From NCBI RefSeq assembly GCF_000504165.1, contig NZ_KI632507.1, positions 303,786 through 367,785 on the forward strand: a DNA stretch of 64,000 nt, in the 5' to 3' direction. The DNA comes from Bacillus sp. FJAT-14578. Its GTDB lineage: Bacteria > Bacillota > Bacilli > Bacillales > Bacillaceae_H. The notes beneath the pieces are model-generated. The model searched no databases, was not told where the DNA came from, and was given only the letters and a program-made list of their open reading frames with translations. Made by a program: the position numbers and the translations under genes. How positions within the stretch are numbered: position 1 is the stretch's first letter; each line of letters begins with the position of its first letter. Below are positions 51,693-60,865 of the stretch, piece by piece.

Positions 51693-51730
51693 GAAAAATC
51701 ATCTGCCTGTTCAAAGGTAGATGATTTTTC
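51693..51730 (+). terminator. Terminator of metA
   Basis: GAAAAATCATCT/AGATGATTTTTC with GCC/GGT extension and a short loop. Confidence 0.85.
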
Positions 51731-51749
51731 AATGACCAGCTGGTCCGGT

Positions 51750-51801
51750 TTTATCCTGCATGAACGGGCAGTGAGACCCAGACTGATGGAAGTTTCCTTT
51801 A
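51750..51801 (-). repeat. Dispersed ~50-bp repeat, copy 4 (reverse)
   Basis: Read on the minus strand: TAAAGGAAACTTCCATC, then CACTGCCCGTTCATGC and AGGATAAA. The first TAA is the stop codon of the ABC-2 permease gene, the same arrangement as copy 1 at the RpiR gene. Confidence 0.85.
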
Positions 51802-52569
51802 TACCGATACATCTCTTTTCATGAACACAAACCATGAAAGAGCTTGGAAGAGAGTAAAATAGACGAGAAGTATCAAGATAGAAAAACCGAGAGACATCCC
51901 GGGAAACATCGGGTCACCGCCGCTGAAATAAGGGCTTAGATTCGTGTTGGCGAACAAGACGTATTTTCCCCATTCGAAATCAAAATGATATAAAATGTCC
52001 ACAACTGGTTTTCCCATAAACGTCAAGAAAATGGAAAGACCAATCGCTAACGAACTGCTGCGAAAGACGGTTGAAATCATAAAGGCAAATGTCACCATCA
52101 TCAAAATCTCAATGAATTGCAGACAATACATACTTGTCACTTTCCCGAACATAAAGAGGCCGCCTTCCCCCATGCCGAAAAAAATCAAGCCAAAAAGAAG
52201 GGAAGAAAGAAATAGGACAAACATGATCGTCCATGTAAAAAAGAGAACCGCGATGTATTTGGAAAACAAAATTTTTGCCCTTGTGGCGGGACGGATGAGC
52301 AATAGCTTGATCGTTCCCCATGAAAATTCACTCGCCACGATGTCTCCGGCAATAATGACCGCAAAAACCTGAACAATCCACAATAGATTGACGCTTGATA
52401 AAGCGAAGTCCCACATGGTGCTTAAAGAGGCTGCTTGCTGCAGTACATTTTTCATAAAAATGACTGTCAAGAAATCAATGAGGACGATAAGGCCAATGAG
52501 AAACAATGTACGGGTGCGAAGAAAAATCTTCATGTTTTCATTTTGAACGAGGGAAAAGAGGTTATTCAT
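51799..52569 (-). CDS. ABC-2 type transporter permease
   Basis: A 256-residue membrane subunit with six hydrophobic segments, of the type found in BcrB/YxlG-like exporters. SEFSWGTIKLLLIRPATRAKIL (about 80-100) is the typical cytoplasmic loop of ABC-2 permeases. Its ATG lies 8 nt inside the ATPase gene, so both are co-translated. Function is probably export of a peptide antibiotic or lipid, but nothing in the sequence fixes the substrate. The stop codon coincides with the start of a dispersed repeat. Confidence 0.85.
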   Translation of the reverse strand: MNNLFSLVQNENMKIFLRTRTLFLIGLIVLIDFLTVIFMKNVLQQAASLSTMWDFALSSVNLLWIVQVFAVIIAGDIVASEFSWGTIKLLLIRPATRAKILFSKYIAVLFFTWTIMFVLFLSSLLFGLIFFGMGEGGLFMFGKVTSMYCLQFIEILMMVTFAFMISTVFRSSSLAIGLSIFLTFMGKPVVDILYHFDFEWGKYVLFANTNLSPYFSGGDPMFPGMSLGFSILILLVYFTLFQALSWFVFMKRDVSV

Positions 52570-53482
52570 GGTGGATCCCTCCCGTCATTTCCAAAAATCG
52601 GTCTTCCAACGTTTTTTCCATCGATTTGATTTCAAACACTTTAATGCCGTGCTGAACAAGTTTTTCATTTAGTTTCGCAATGTCCTCTTTTGAAAGGTCT
52701 GTTTCAAAACAGTTTTCAAGTTTTTTTATCGCTAATTTGGCGTCAATCTGAGCCAGGAGTTCATATGTTTTTGCGCAATCATCGACCTCGAATTGTACGC
52801 GGCGCTTTTCGGTGCTTTCGGCCATTTGTCTCACCGCTTTTACATCGAGCAGCCGTCCAGCTTGAATGATTGCTGCCCGATCGCACATTAACTCCATTTC
52901 TGATAATAAATGGCTCGAGACAATAACGGTCGTTCCTTCCGTTTCCGCCAAATGGTGGAGATAGCTTCTCAGCTCTCTAATGCCTGCTGGATCAAGGCCA
53001 TTTGTCGGTTCATCCAAAATGAGAACGGATGGTTTATGAAGCAGGGCCTGGGCGACGCCAAGCCGTTGGCGCATCCCCAATGAGTACGTCCTGACTTCAT
53101 CGTCAATCCGGTCTTCGAGCTTGACCAACTCAATGACCTCATCTATTCTGTCCGCTGTTACATTGGGCAGCATTCGTGCAAAGTGTACAAGGTTTTGATA
53201 ACCTGTAAGGAATTTATATAGCTCCGGGTTCTCGACGATCGCCCCAATATGATGCATCGCTTCTGTAAATTGCTTTTTTATATGTAGCCCATTCACGAAA
53301 ATATCGCCGCTTGTCATATTCATCAAGCCGACAATCATACGTATAATGGTTGTTTTTCCTGCTCCGTTGGGACCAAGCAGCCCGAACACTTCTCCTTTTT
53401 CGACATTAAAGGATACATCGTCAATAATCGTTTTCTTGCCGATTTTTTTTGTTGCGTTTCTAATCTCCAATGCATGTTCCAT
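52562..53482 (-). CDS. ABC transporter ATP-binding protein
   Basis: A 306-residue ATPase of the bacitracin-type (BcrA-like) exporter group. Walker A GPNGAGKTT (about 37-45), signature YSLGMRQRLGVAQAL, Walker B VLILDEPTNGLD and the H-loop VSSHLLSE are intact. The C-terminal 90 residues form the usual extension of this group. ATG 53482 has GGAG with 7-nt spacing. It forms an operon with the permease downstream. Confidence 0.9.
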   Translation of the reverse strand: MEHALEIRNATKKIGKKTIIDDVSFNVEKGEVFGLLGPNGAGKTTIIRMIVGLMNMTSGDIFVNGLHIKKQFTEAMHHIGAIVENPELYKFLTGYQNLVHFARMLPNVTADRIDEVIELVKLEDRIDDEVRTYSLGMRQRLGVAQALLHKPSVLILDEPTNGLDPAGIRELRSYLHHLAETEGTTVIVSSHLLSEMELMCDRAAIIQAGRLLDVKAVRQMAESTEKRRVQFEVDDCAKTYELLAQIDAKLAIKKLENCFETDLSKEDIAKLNEKLVQHGIKVFEIKSMEKTLEDRFLEMTGGIHHE

Positions 53483-53517
53483 CAAAAAACTCCTAACTGG
53501 CTAAATGTCTTGTTCTA

Positions 53518-54360
53518 TTATAAACCATCCACAAAATATTGAATCATTTCAACATCGCCTGTTGTCAAGTTACGTTGGAATGTTTGCATTAATTCCTGTG
53601 TCATGGCATCCATGTCTCCGGTATGTTGTTTCGCAGATTCAGCCATTGTACGGTATTGATTCATTTCAAAGAAAAACGATTTGCGTTTGATTGGTACTCC
53701 GTGGGATTCAATCAAAATGTCGGCATCATAAGCTTCGATTCGGTCGAGCAATTGCAAAAATGTATCAGGAACATAGTGGCGTTTAGAGGCATAAATGTTC
53801 GGATAGAGAGCGTCGCCCAAAAAGAGTACTTTTTCTTCTTTTACATATAAAATCGAAGAATCATCTGCATGATCTCCGGCCATATGTTCAACGATACATG
53901 TCACATTGCCCAAATCAATTTCCAATTTCGTTTCAAATGTCATAGTAGGAGTGGTAATTTCAATATCCCGCTCTTTTGAAGCGAATTCTTTTTTGATCAT
54001 TTCTGCACAGAACTCAATTTCTTTTCCTTGTTGTACCCTTTTGTCCAATTCTTCATCTGTCCAACTTAAATCTTTTAACTCCTCTATGTAACTTTTTGTT
54101 TTCTTATGGGAAATCGAGGGGGCGTTGAAATGGGAAAGTCCAAATATATGATCCCAGTGCCAGTGGGTAAGCACGACCAAGCTGGGTGTTGGAATATTTA
54201 ATCGGGCTAATTCGTCAAGAAGGAGACGGGCATGATCGGAAGAGTTGCCGGCATCTAGGAGAAGTGTATGAGTATCTCCCGTAATCACTCCTAAAACGGG
54301 GCGGTCTGTCTCGTGAGAAGCAGGTAAATAATAAACACGGTTCGTTAATTTTTGGAGCAT
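53518..54360 (-). CDS. Metallo-beta-lactamase-fold hydrolase
   Basis: A 280-residue MBL-fold enzyme. The metal site THWHWDHIFG (65-74) has HxHxDH; further ligands lie in EHMAGDHADDSS (His, Asp) and LIESHGVPIK. An insertion of about 50 charged residues (85-135) follows the first motif. No signal peptide. Substrate is unknown; relatives include lactonases, thioesterases and glyoxalase II. AAGGGTGTTTAT precedes the ATG. Confidence 0.82.
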   Translation of the reverse strand: MLQKLTNRVYYLPASHETDRPVLGVITGDTHTLLLDAGNSSDHARLLLDELARLNIPTPSLVVLTHWHWDHIFGLSHFNAPSISHKKTKSYIEELKDLSWTDEELDKRVQQGKEIEFCAEMIKKEFASKERDIEITTPTMTFETKLEIDLGNVTCIVEHMAGDHADDSSILYVKEEKVLFLGDALYPNIYASKRHYVPDTFLQLLDRIEAYDADILIESHGVPIKRKSFFFEMNQYRTMAESAKQHTGDMDAMTQELMQTFQRNLTTGDVEMIQYFVDGL

Positions 54361-54520
54361 ATAAACACCCTTTCTTTTTGGGAAACCATATTTGTTTTAC
54401 TTTTTTAGTTTAGTAGAATTTGAAAGTTCTTACATCTTTTTTAGATGTATTTTTGTTCATGTATAATATTGAAAGGGAAGAACAAGTACAAAAACACCAG
54501 CTAAGAATGGAGTTGTCAAT

Positions 54521-55234
54521 ATGCTGACCAAAAATGAAATTCGCCATAAAGTGTGGGATAAGATGACGGAAGAAAAATTGGGTCGCTTTCCGTTTCCGCT
54601 GTACAATCGCATTCCGAATTTTAAAGGAGCCGAAAAGGCCGCCCATTATATTACGGAAATGGATGTATATAAGCAGGCAAAAGTCGTCAAAGTCAATCCG
54701 GATGCACCGCAGTTGCCGCTTCGAGCCCAAGTGCTAAGAGACGGTAAAATATTGCTTGTACCGACGCCGAGATTAAAGGCCGGTTTTATTCAAGTGAAGC
54801 CGGAGTGGGTACCAGCTGGGGAGGAACGAAAAGCGGCAAGTTTAAAGCATATAAATACGTATGGAGAAGTGCTTCCTTTATCAGAAATGCCGCGTATTGA
54901 TTTAATTGTCATCGGTTCTGTTGCGATGCACCGGGATGGCAGAAGGCTTGGAAAAGGGGAAGGGTATGCTGATCGAGAGTATGCAATCATTCGCGAACTT
55001 GGCAATCCTTCTGTTCCAGTTATTACGTCCGTTCATAGCGGACAAATTGTAGAAGAGGATTTACCGCGCGACGCATATGATTTAACGGCGGATTGGATTG
55101 CGACCGAACAAGGGTTATTCAAAACGAATAGTCCATATGACAAGCCGACCGGTATCATCTGGGAAGAAGTGACGGAAGACGAGAAACAGGAAATGCCGGT
55201 ATTGGATGAAATTTGGAGACTAACGCATAAGTGA
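54521..55234 (+). CDS. 5-formyltetrahydrofolate cyclo-ligase-like (MTHFSD-type) protein
   Basis: A 237-residue protein of the MTHFS superfamily. KGEGYADREYAII resembles the ATP/folate loop GKGGGYYDR, and RAQVLRDGKILLVPTPRL is typical of the MTHFSD-like subgroup, whose role is unknown. True 5-FTHF cyclo-ligases are shorter and have GGGYYDR; here Glu and Ala replace Gly and Tyr, so folate activity is doubtful. Confidence 0.7.
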   Translation: MLTKNEIRHKVWDKMTEEKLGRFPFPLYNRIPNFKGAEKAAHYITEMDVYKQAKVVKVNPDAPQLPLRAQVLRDGKILLVPTPRLKAGFIQVKPEWVPAGEERKAASLKHINTYGEVLPLSEMPRIDLIVIGSVAMHRDGRRLGKGEGYADREYAIIRELGNPSVPVITSVHSGQIVEEDLPRDAYDLTADWIATEQGLFKTNSPYDKPTGIIWEEVTEDEKQEMPVLDEIWRLTHK

Positions 55235-55358
55235 TTAGCATGAACAATTCATGCTAATCATGGATGTATAGGGTTTGTTCATTGTAAAGAAATATTGAGG
55301 AGAGCGGAGTGAGGAAGTTTATGCAAAGAACTTGTACTGTCTTTGAAGAAAAATCCTC

Positions 55359-55396
55359 TTGTTTTATTTTAGAAAGGTTACTATAATGGTAGTAAC
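55359..55396 (+). promoter_or_regulatory. MFS promoter overlapped by an inverted repeat
   Basis: TTGTTT (55359-55364) and TATAAT (55382-55387) are 17 bp apart. GTTACTA (55377-55383) and TAGTAAC (55390-55396) form an inverted repeat that brackets the -10, so a repressor bound there would silence the promoter. Confidence 0.75.
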
Positions 55397-55417
55397 TTTA
55401 TTGGAGGTAATGATACA

Positions 55418-56590
55418 ATGAATTTTCGAGTTTACATCTTGGCCTCTTCAGCTTTCATTGTTGGAATCGTTGAGCTTATTATTGGGGGAATTCTTGACCA
55501 AATTGCAGCTGACTTGCATATTTCCATCAGTAAGGCAGGCCAGCTTATTTCTGTGTTCTCTTTAGCTTTTGCGGTTTCCTCTCCCATCTTGCTGAATGCA
55601 ACGGCAAAAGTAGAGAGAAAAAAGTTATATTTATGGACATTATTCTTTTTCCTGATTGGAAATTTGATGGCTGTGTTCAGCCCTAATTATACCGTCTTGC
55701 TGCTTTCGAGAATCGTGTCAGCGGCAACTGCTTCTTTATTAATTGTCCTTTCGGTTACCGTTGCTTCAAATCTTGTAAAGCCGGAATATAAAGGAAGAGC
55801 GATTGGCGTGATTTATATGGGAGTCAGCGGGTCGCTCGTATTAGGTGTACCGCTAGGAATGACGCTTGGGAATCTATATGGTTGGAGAGCTCCGTTTGTG
55901 TTGATTTCGGCTTTGACTGTTTTAGCGGCTGCGAGTATTTTCTTCTTTTTAAAAGAAACACCGCCTAACCCGATCGTTCCATTGCGTGAACAATTAAAAG
56001 CTCTAAGAAACTCCAAAATCATAAGTGCGCAGTTCATTTCGATTTTGATGCTCACCGGCCATTTAACGTTATATGCCTACTTCACTCCATTTTTACAGTC
56101 CGCTTTGCATTTGGATGCAACGATGATCAGCGTCATGTATTTCGTGTTCGGTCTCGCTGCGGTTGCAGGGGGAGGAATGGGAGGTTTCGCGTCTGACAAG
56201 CTTGGAATCGGACGATCTATTTTGACGATTATTCCATTGTTTGCGGTCGCGATGATCTTAATGCCGATGGCGACAAAAGCACCGTTTTGGGTCTTTTTAA
56301 TCGTGATGATTATATGGAGTGCGTTAAGCTGGTCAATTTCTCCAGCTCAACAAAGTTATCTTATTCAAATCGCTCCTAAAACGGCCGACATCCAACTCAG
56401 CATCAACAACTCTGCTTCTCATATCGGAATTGCCGCCGGATCAGCTATCGGTGGTATTGTCATTGAAAAAAGCTCTGTCATGTACAATTCATGGGTGGGA
56501 GTATTGTTTATTTTGGCAGCCTTATTATGTGCCTTCTATTCCATCACCAAATCGTCAACAGCTGTACACGAAAAAGCGGTACATGAATGA
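55418..56590 (+). CDS. MFS drug-efflux-type transporter
   Basis: A 390-residue, 12-helix major facilitator of the DHA1 group (AraJ/YdhP/Cmr-like). TM1 is VYILASSAFIVGIVELIIGG; the loop after TM2 is NATAKVERKKLY (a degenerate motif A), LLLSRIVSAATASLL marks motif B and GVSGSLVLGVPLGMTLG motif C of proton antiporters. GGAGGTAATGATACA precedes the ATG. A repressor-type operator over the promoter suggests induction by a toxic compound. The drug or metabolite exported is unknown. Confidence 0.85.
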   Translation: MNFRVYILASSAFIVGIVELIIGGILDQIAADLHISISKAGQLISVFSLAFAVSSPILLNATAKVERKKLYLWTLFFFLIGNLMAVFSPNYTVLLLSRIVSAATASLLIVLSVTVASNLVKPEYKGRAIGVIYMGVSGSLVLGVPLGMTLGNLYGWRAPFVLISALTVLAAASIFFFLKETPPNPIVPLREQLKALRNSKIISAQFISILMLTGHLTLYAYFTPFLQSALHLDATMISVMYFVFGLAAVAGGGMGGFASDKLGIGRSILTIIPLFAVAMILMPMATKAPFWVFLIVMIIWSALSWSISPAQQSYLIQIAPKTADIQLSINNSASHIGIAAGSAIGGIVIEKSSVMYNSWVGVLFILAALLCAFYSITKSSTAVHEKAVHE

Positions 56591-57061
56591 TTATAGTTTT
56601 AAAAAAATTATGTAACATGCATGAAAAGGAAGGACTCGGAAGTCTAATGTGACTTTGAGGTCTCTCTTTTTTGCTTATTTGTTCAAAATAACTATTTAGG
56701 GTATATAAGCAAAAATAGTGTCAATCAAGCTAAATGGGCACACGTTAACTGACATGGAATTTTGAACGCGATGGGGAAATGTGGTATGCTATTTTCGCAG
56801 GGGACACCTCTTCTTGTGGATGTTTGATTGTATCGGCATCTTTATAGGGAAGTTGTCCTTTTTTGCGTTCAGTGATGGATGTTCAGCTTCGTCGGCAGGC
56901 ATAATGATATTGAAATTTGTTCATCAGTTCATACCTCGAAAAGCGGTTTGCTTAGGAGGCGGTCCAAAAGCAACAATGTTTACGAAAACAGCCTTTATTT
57001 ATAAAAAATGATGCGGTGATAAAGGAAAATGTTCATCGCCTTTTCAAAGGGAGTTGTTGAA
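56591..57061. other. Spacer with possible gene remnants
   Basis: About 470 bp. A 76-codon plus-strand frame (56781-57011) lacks a ribosome site and has no recognised family. A neighbouring frame with FSQGTPLLVDV near 56788 hints at decayed coding sequence, but it cannot be assigned. Confidence 0.4.
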
Positions 57062-58420
57062 ATGAAAATCGGGATTGTCGGTTCAGCTCATTTTCAAAAA
57101 GAAATAAAAGCAATTGAAAGTAACTTTAGCAATGTAACAATGATTCCTTACATATATGAAACACCTTCCGAGGCTCCTGTCATTATTCAGTCCCATCAAG
57201 CGGAAGTAGATGCTTTCTTGCTGGCAGGTAGTGTTCCATACTTTTATTCAAAAGAGATCATACAGGCAGAGGGCATTCCTGTTGCTGTTGCCCGCCTAAC
57301 CCCTCTTTGCATTAGCATCTCTCTATTTCGACTTGTTCATTATGATCATGTTCCGTTCGGTCGAATTTCCCTTGATCTGCCTAATAAAGAAGTGCTGCAT
57401 TCTGTTCTTATTCACCTTAATGAACAAGACAGCATGGAACACGTTTTAGATTATCCTTGGATTTTTCAAACGATGGGTAAAGGCGAAGGGCGTTCGATTG
57501 AAATAGATAGGTTTGTGAATTTTCATAAGGAGCTCTATGAAGTTGGAAAAGTGGATGTTTGCTTAACGAGCATCCATGCCGTTCACGATGAACTATGCCG
57601 GAAAAACATCCCAAGCATGTATGTCATACAAACACACCATTCCTTTATGCAAGGAATGAATGGTGCCATTTCCATCATCGCAAAAAATCGTTTGAAACAA
57701 TCACAGGTGGCGGTATGGTCAATTAAGGTCAAGCAGGAGAGTAAACGGCGTGCCCATAGCGTCATGGCATCCAAGTTGGAACCATTCACAAGAAGCTTGA
57801 ATGGAAAGCTGCTGAACGTGACGGAAAGCGAGTGGAAAATGATCACGACAAGAGGAATGATGGAAGGAAAGTCCAAAAAGGAAAGACTCTTGAAGGATTT
57901 TGAACAACTCGTTTTTAAAGGAGATAAACTCCTTGCTGGTATCGGGTTTGGCTGGTCGTTAGGACAAGCAGAGCTTCATTCGCAAGAAGCGCTGGCTTAC
58001 GCAGCAAAAAAGCATGACTCACAAGCTGCGGTCATTTGTGAGTTAGACGAGAACAAGCAGCTGACAGAAACTTTCTTTTCCAATGCCCAACCATCGTCTA
58101 AGTCCCATACGATAAAAAATGACAACCATTTGATCGAAAATATGTCAAAAACTCTTGGGACAAGTTTGAAAAACACAATGCGCATGATTGATTTTCTTCG
58201 TTTTTATCCAGAGGAATTTTTTACCGCAGATGACTTTGCCAACTATCTCAATGTTTCCAGACGTTCAGCTGAACGAATCATCAAAATTTTTCATGAACAT
58301 GGCTTTTTGCTTATTTCTGGGGAAGAAAAATTATTTGATAAAGGGCGAGCCCGCGCTGTGTATGTTCCTAATAACGATATAAAGAATATTCTGAAAGAAC
58401 GTTCTTTACAAAACTTTTAA
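57062..58420 (+). CDS. Transcriptional regulator with PrpR-like sensor and C-terminal HTH
   Basis: A 452-residue regulator. N-terminal part (1-190) begins MKIGIVGSAHFQKEIKAIES and looks like a periplasmic-binding or PrpR-N-type sensor. The middle (about 195-345) includes IGFGWSLGQAELHSQEALAY, similar to GGDEF-like or nucleotide-cyclase-fold modules without catalytic residues. The C-terminus (about 380-440; ADDFANYLNVSRRSAERIIK) is a winged helix. ATG 57062 has AAGGGAG upstream. It precedes the dipeptide epimerase cluster on the same strand and is its probable regulator. Family name uncertain. Confidence 0.7.
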   Translation: MKIGIVGSAHFQKEIKAIESNFSNVTMIPYIYETPSEAPVIIQSHQAEVDAFLLAGSVPYFYSKEIIQAEGIPVAVARLTPLCISISLFRLVHYDHVPFGRISLDLPNKEVLHSVLIHLNEQDSMEHVLDYPWIFQTMGKGEGRSIEIDRFVNFHKELYEVGKVDVCLTSIHAVHDELCRKNIPSMYVIQTHHSFMQGMNGAISIIAKNRLKQSQVAVWSIKVKQESKRRAHSVMASKLEPFTRSLNGKLLNVTESEWKMITTRGMMEGKSKKERLLKDFEQLVFKGDKLLAGIGFGWSLGQAELHSQEALAYAAKKHDSQAAVICELDENKQLTETFFSNAQPSSKSHTIKNDNHLIENMSKTLGTSLKNTMRMIDFLRFYPEEFFTADDFANYLNVSRRSAERIIKIFHEHGFLLISGEEKLFDKGRARAVYVPNNDIKNILKERSLQNF

Positions 58421-58471
58421 TCTTTTTTATAATTATAAGCGACAATAAAACGACAAAAAAGGGGTGTCGCT

Positions 58472-59602
58472 ATGATTATTTCAAAAGCGGAGGTATATGG
58501 TATTCGTTTACCGCTAAAGAAACCTTTTGTTGTTTCTTATGCCTCATACGATTCGATTCCATCCGTCATTGTAAAATTGACGACAGCAGATGGGATTGTG
58601 GGGTACGGAGAAGCTGTTGGTGATGAGCACGTTACGGGAGAATCAATTCATACGGTGCTTGCCGTACTGCAGCATCAGCTTCTTCCGGCCGTGATTGGGA
58701 AAAATCCTTTCAATATTGAACAATTGCACGAAATAATGAATGCGGTTACACACCGCAATCCGGCGGCAAAAGCGGCTGTTGATATTGCTTGTTACGATTT
58801 GATGGGAAAAGCATCAGGACAGCCTGTGTACAATTTGTTAGGCGGCCGACTGGATAAAAAATTAACGTATGCGAAAGTGTTAAGCATTGATGAACCGGAG
58901 AAAATGGCTGATGAAGCGGAAAAAGCTGTGGCAGCGGGCTACTCCGCCATTAAAGTGAAGATAGGTAATGATATGAAGGATGATTTACACCGTCTTCAGG
59001 CAATACGCGACAGAATTGGCTACGACGTTCCCGTTAGGGCCGATGTAAACCAAGGATGGAAAACATGTGAAAAGGCGAAGATAGCGTTGACGGTATTGGA
59101 ATCTTTTCAGCTTTCCTGGCTTGAACAGCCGTTGTATTTAGAAGATATCGAAGGAATGGCTTTGCTCAGACAGTTAACGCGGCTTCCGATTATGGCGGAT
59201 GAAAGCGTACAGACACCTGTGGACCTCCAACGCATCATCCAGCATAAGGCAGCGGACAAAATTAATATTAAGCTTATGAAAAGCGGCGGCATCTATCCTT
59301 CGCTTGCTCTTGCTAAAATAGCGGAATCAGCAGGACTTTCTTGCCAAGTCGGTTCAATGGTCGAATCATCTATTGGTTCAGCGGCCGGCTATCATCTCGC
59401 CATTTCTAAGCGAGTAATTGAAAGCACCGAATTAACAGGACCTTTATTGTTCAGTAAAGATGTCGGTGATTTAGAATATGCCATTCCTTATGTAAACCTG
59501 AAAGAAGAGCCGGGATTAGGTTTAGTGATTAACGAGAACACATTGCGAGAGTTGTCCTTTGTTCATCATTATATTGGCCAAGACGAAATGGCAGCGATGT
59601 GA
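58472..59602 (+). CDS. L-Ala-D/L-Glu (dipeptide) epimerase
   Basis: A 376-residue enolase-superfamily member of the muconate-lactonizing subgroup. Catalytic residues are at standard positions: Lys161 and Lys163 (AIKVKIG), metal ligands Asp191 (ADVNQGW), Glu218 (WLEQP) and Asp243 (MADES), Lys267 (INIKLMKSGG). It matches YkfB of B. subtilis, which epimerises L-Ala-D-Glu from murein peptides. AAAAGGGGTGTCGCT precedes the ATG. With the M20 gene and acetyltransferase that follow it forms a small peptide-recycling operon. Confidence 0.88.
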   Translation: MIISKAEVYGIRLPLKKPFVVSYASYDSIPSVIVKLTTADGIVGYGEAVGDEHVTGESIHTVLAVLQHQLLPAVIGKNPFNIEQLHEIMNAVTHRNPAAKAAVDIACYDLMGKASGQPVYNLLGGRLDKKLTYAKVLSIDEPEKMADEAEKAVAAGYSAIKVKIGNDMKDDLHRLQAIRDRIGYDVPVRADVNQGWKTCEKAKIALTVLESFQLSWLEQPLYLEDIEGMALLRQLTRLPIMADESVQTPVDLQRIIQHKAADKINIKLMKSGGIYPSLALAKIAESAGLSCQVGSMVESSIGSAAGYHLAISKRVIESTELTGPLLFSKDVGDLEYAIPYVNLKEEPGLGLVINENTLRELSFVHHYIGQDEMAAM

Positions 59603-59685
59603 AAATGTGTGAAGGATTTCAAATTAGGAAGAAGGGGGGATATGCCGCTAAAACAGAGGGAAATAGTAGATGGCGGCACATTTGA

Positions 59686-60810
59686 ATGCTACAGACAATT
59701 GAACAAGCAATGATGGACGTATTCGACCATCTTCACGAACATCCGGAATTAAGTTTAGAAGAATATGAGACGACTCGTTATCTTGCCGAAAAACTAAAGA
59801 AGCATGACATTTCTGTAACGACTTTCGAAGATATGCCGGGTCTTGTCGCTGAAATCGGCAGCGGCAAACCGGTCATTGCCGTTCGAGCGGACATGGATGC
59901 CCTTCTTCAAGAGGTGAACGGTGAAATAAAAGCTAATCACTCTTGCGGCCATGATGCCCATATGACGATTGTCGTTGGTTTGCTGCTGCTTCTGAAAGAG
60001 CGGCAAAAAGAATGGAGAGGAACTCTTCGCTGTATTTTTCAGCCGGCAGAAGAAAAGGGAAACGGGTCATTAAAAATGGTAGAAAAGGGAGCGGTAGATG
60101 ACGCAGTGTATTTATTTGGCGTTCATCTAAGACCTAAGGAAGAAGTGAAGTTCGGTTTTGCAGCCCCTTCCTTACAGCATGGAGCTGCTGCTTCAATGGA
60201 AGGAATGATTCTTGGTGAGGACAGCCATGGAGCGAGACCGCATTTAGGAGTAAATGCGATCGAAGTCGGCTATTCGCTGCAGCAGTTTTTACGGTCCGTA
60301 CATATGCCGCCTAATATTCCTTCATCTATTAAAATGACAAGTTTTCATGCGGGGACGAGCAGCTACAATATTATTCCGGGAAAAGCGACCTTCTCCCTTG
60401 ATTTGCGTGCACAAACAAATCAAGTTCTTGCAGACATGAGGCAAAAAGTTGAAGATGCTCTCAAAGCGGTAAGCAAATTTCACGGTGTAGATATAAGCGG
60501 GAACTGGCTTGATTATACGCCGGCTGCTGAAGTATCTTCTGAAGCAGAAACGATTATGAAGGAGAGTATCATCTCCATTCTTGGTGAGGAGCATTGCATG
60601 AATCCCGTTGTGACGTCGGGAAGTGATGATTTTCATTTTTATACGATAGAGCGTCCGCATTTGAAAGCATGTATGCTTGCACTCGGAGCAGATTTAACAC
60701 CGGGTTTGCATCATCCTCATATGACATTTAACAAAAGCTGCCTTATGGCGGGCACCCTTATTTTAAAAGAAGCGGTATTACGTGCATTTTCGGCTGCAAA
60801 TAAAAAATAG
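59686..60810 (+). CDS. M20-family amidohydrolase (AmhX-like)
   Basis: A 374-residue zinc amidohydrolase or peptidase. The first metal motif is NHSCGHDAHM (84-93), then FQPAEEKGNGS (Glu pair), the dimerisation domain (about 165-280) and the late GSDDFHFYT and HHPHM. The Cys87-Gly-His-Asp-Ala-His pattern is that of the N-acyl-amino-acid/AmhX branch. The ribosome site is weak; ATG at codon 9 (59710) is an alternative start. Next to a dipeptide epimerase it may cleave N-acylated or cell-wall dipeptides. Confidence 0.85.
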   Translation: MLQTIEQAMMDVFDHLHEHPELSLEEYETTRYLAEKLKKHDISVTTFEDMPGLVAEIGSGKPVIAVRADMDALLQEVNGEIKANHSCGHDAHMTIVVGLLLLLKERQKEWRGTLRCIFQPAEEKGNGSLKMVEKGAVDDAVYLFGVHLRPKEEVKFGFAAPSLQHGAAASMEGMILGEDSHGARPHLGVNAIEVGYSLQQFLRSVHMPPNIPSSIKMTSFHAGTSSYNIIPGKATFSLDLRAQTNQVLADMRQKVEDALKAVSKFHGVDISGNWLDYTPAAEVSSEAETIMKESIISILGEEHCMNPVVTSGSDDFHFYTIERPHLKACMLALGADLTPGLHHPHMTFNKSCLMAGTLILKEAVLRAFSAANKK

Positions 60811-60865
60811 AAATGGAGACTTTCGTCTTCGTATAAGGCGGGATAAAGCGGAAGGAGAGGCATTC

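Noticed and set aside
56781..57011. 76-codon plus-strand ORF
   Set aside because: No ribosome site and no recognisable family; possible decayed sequence only.
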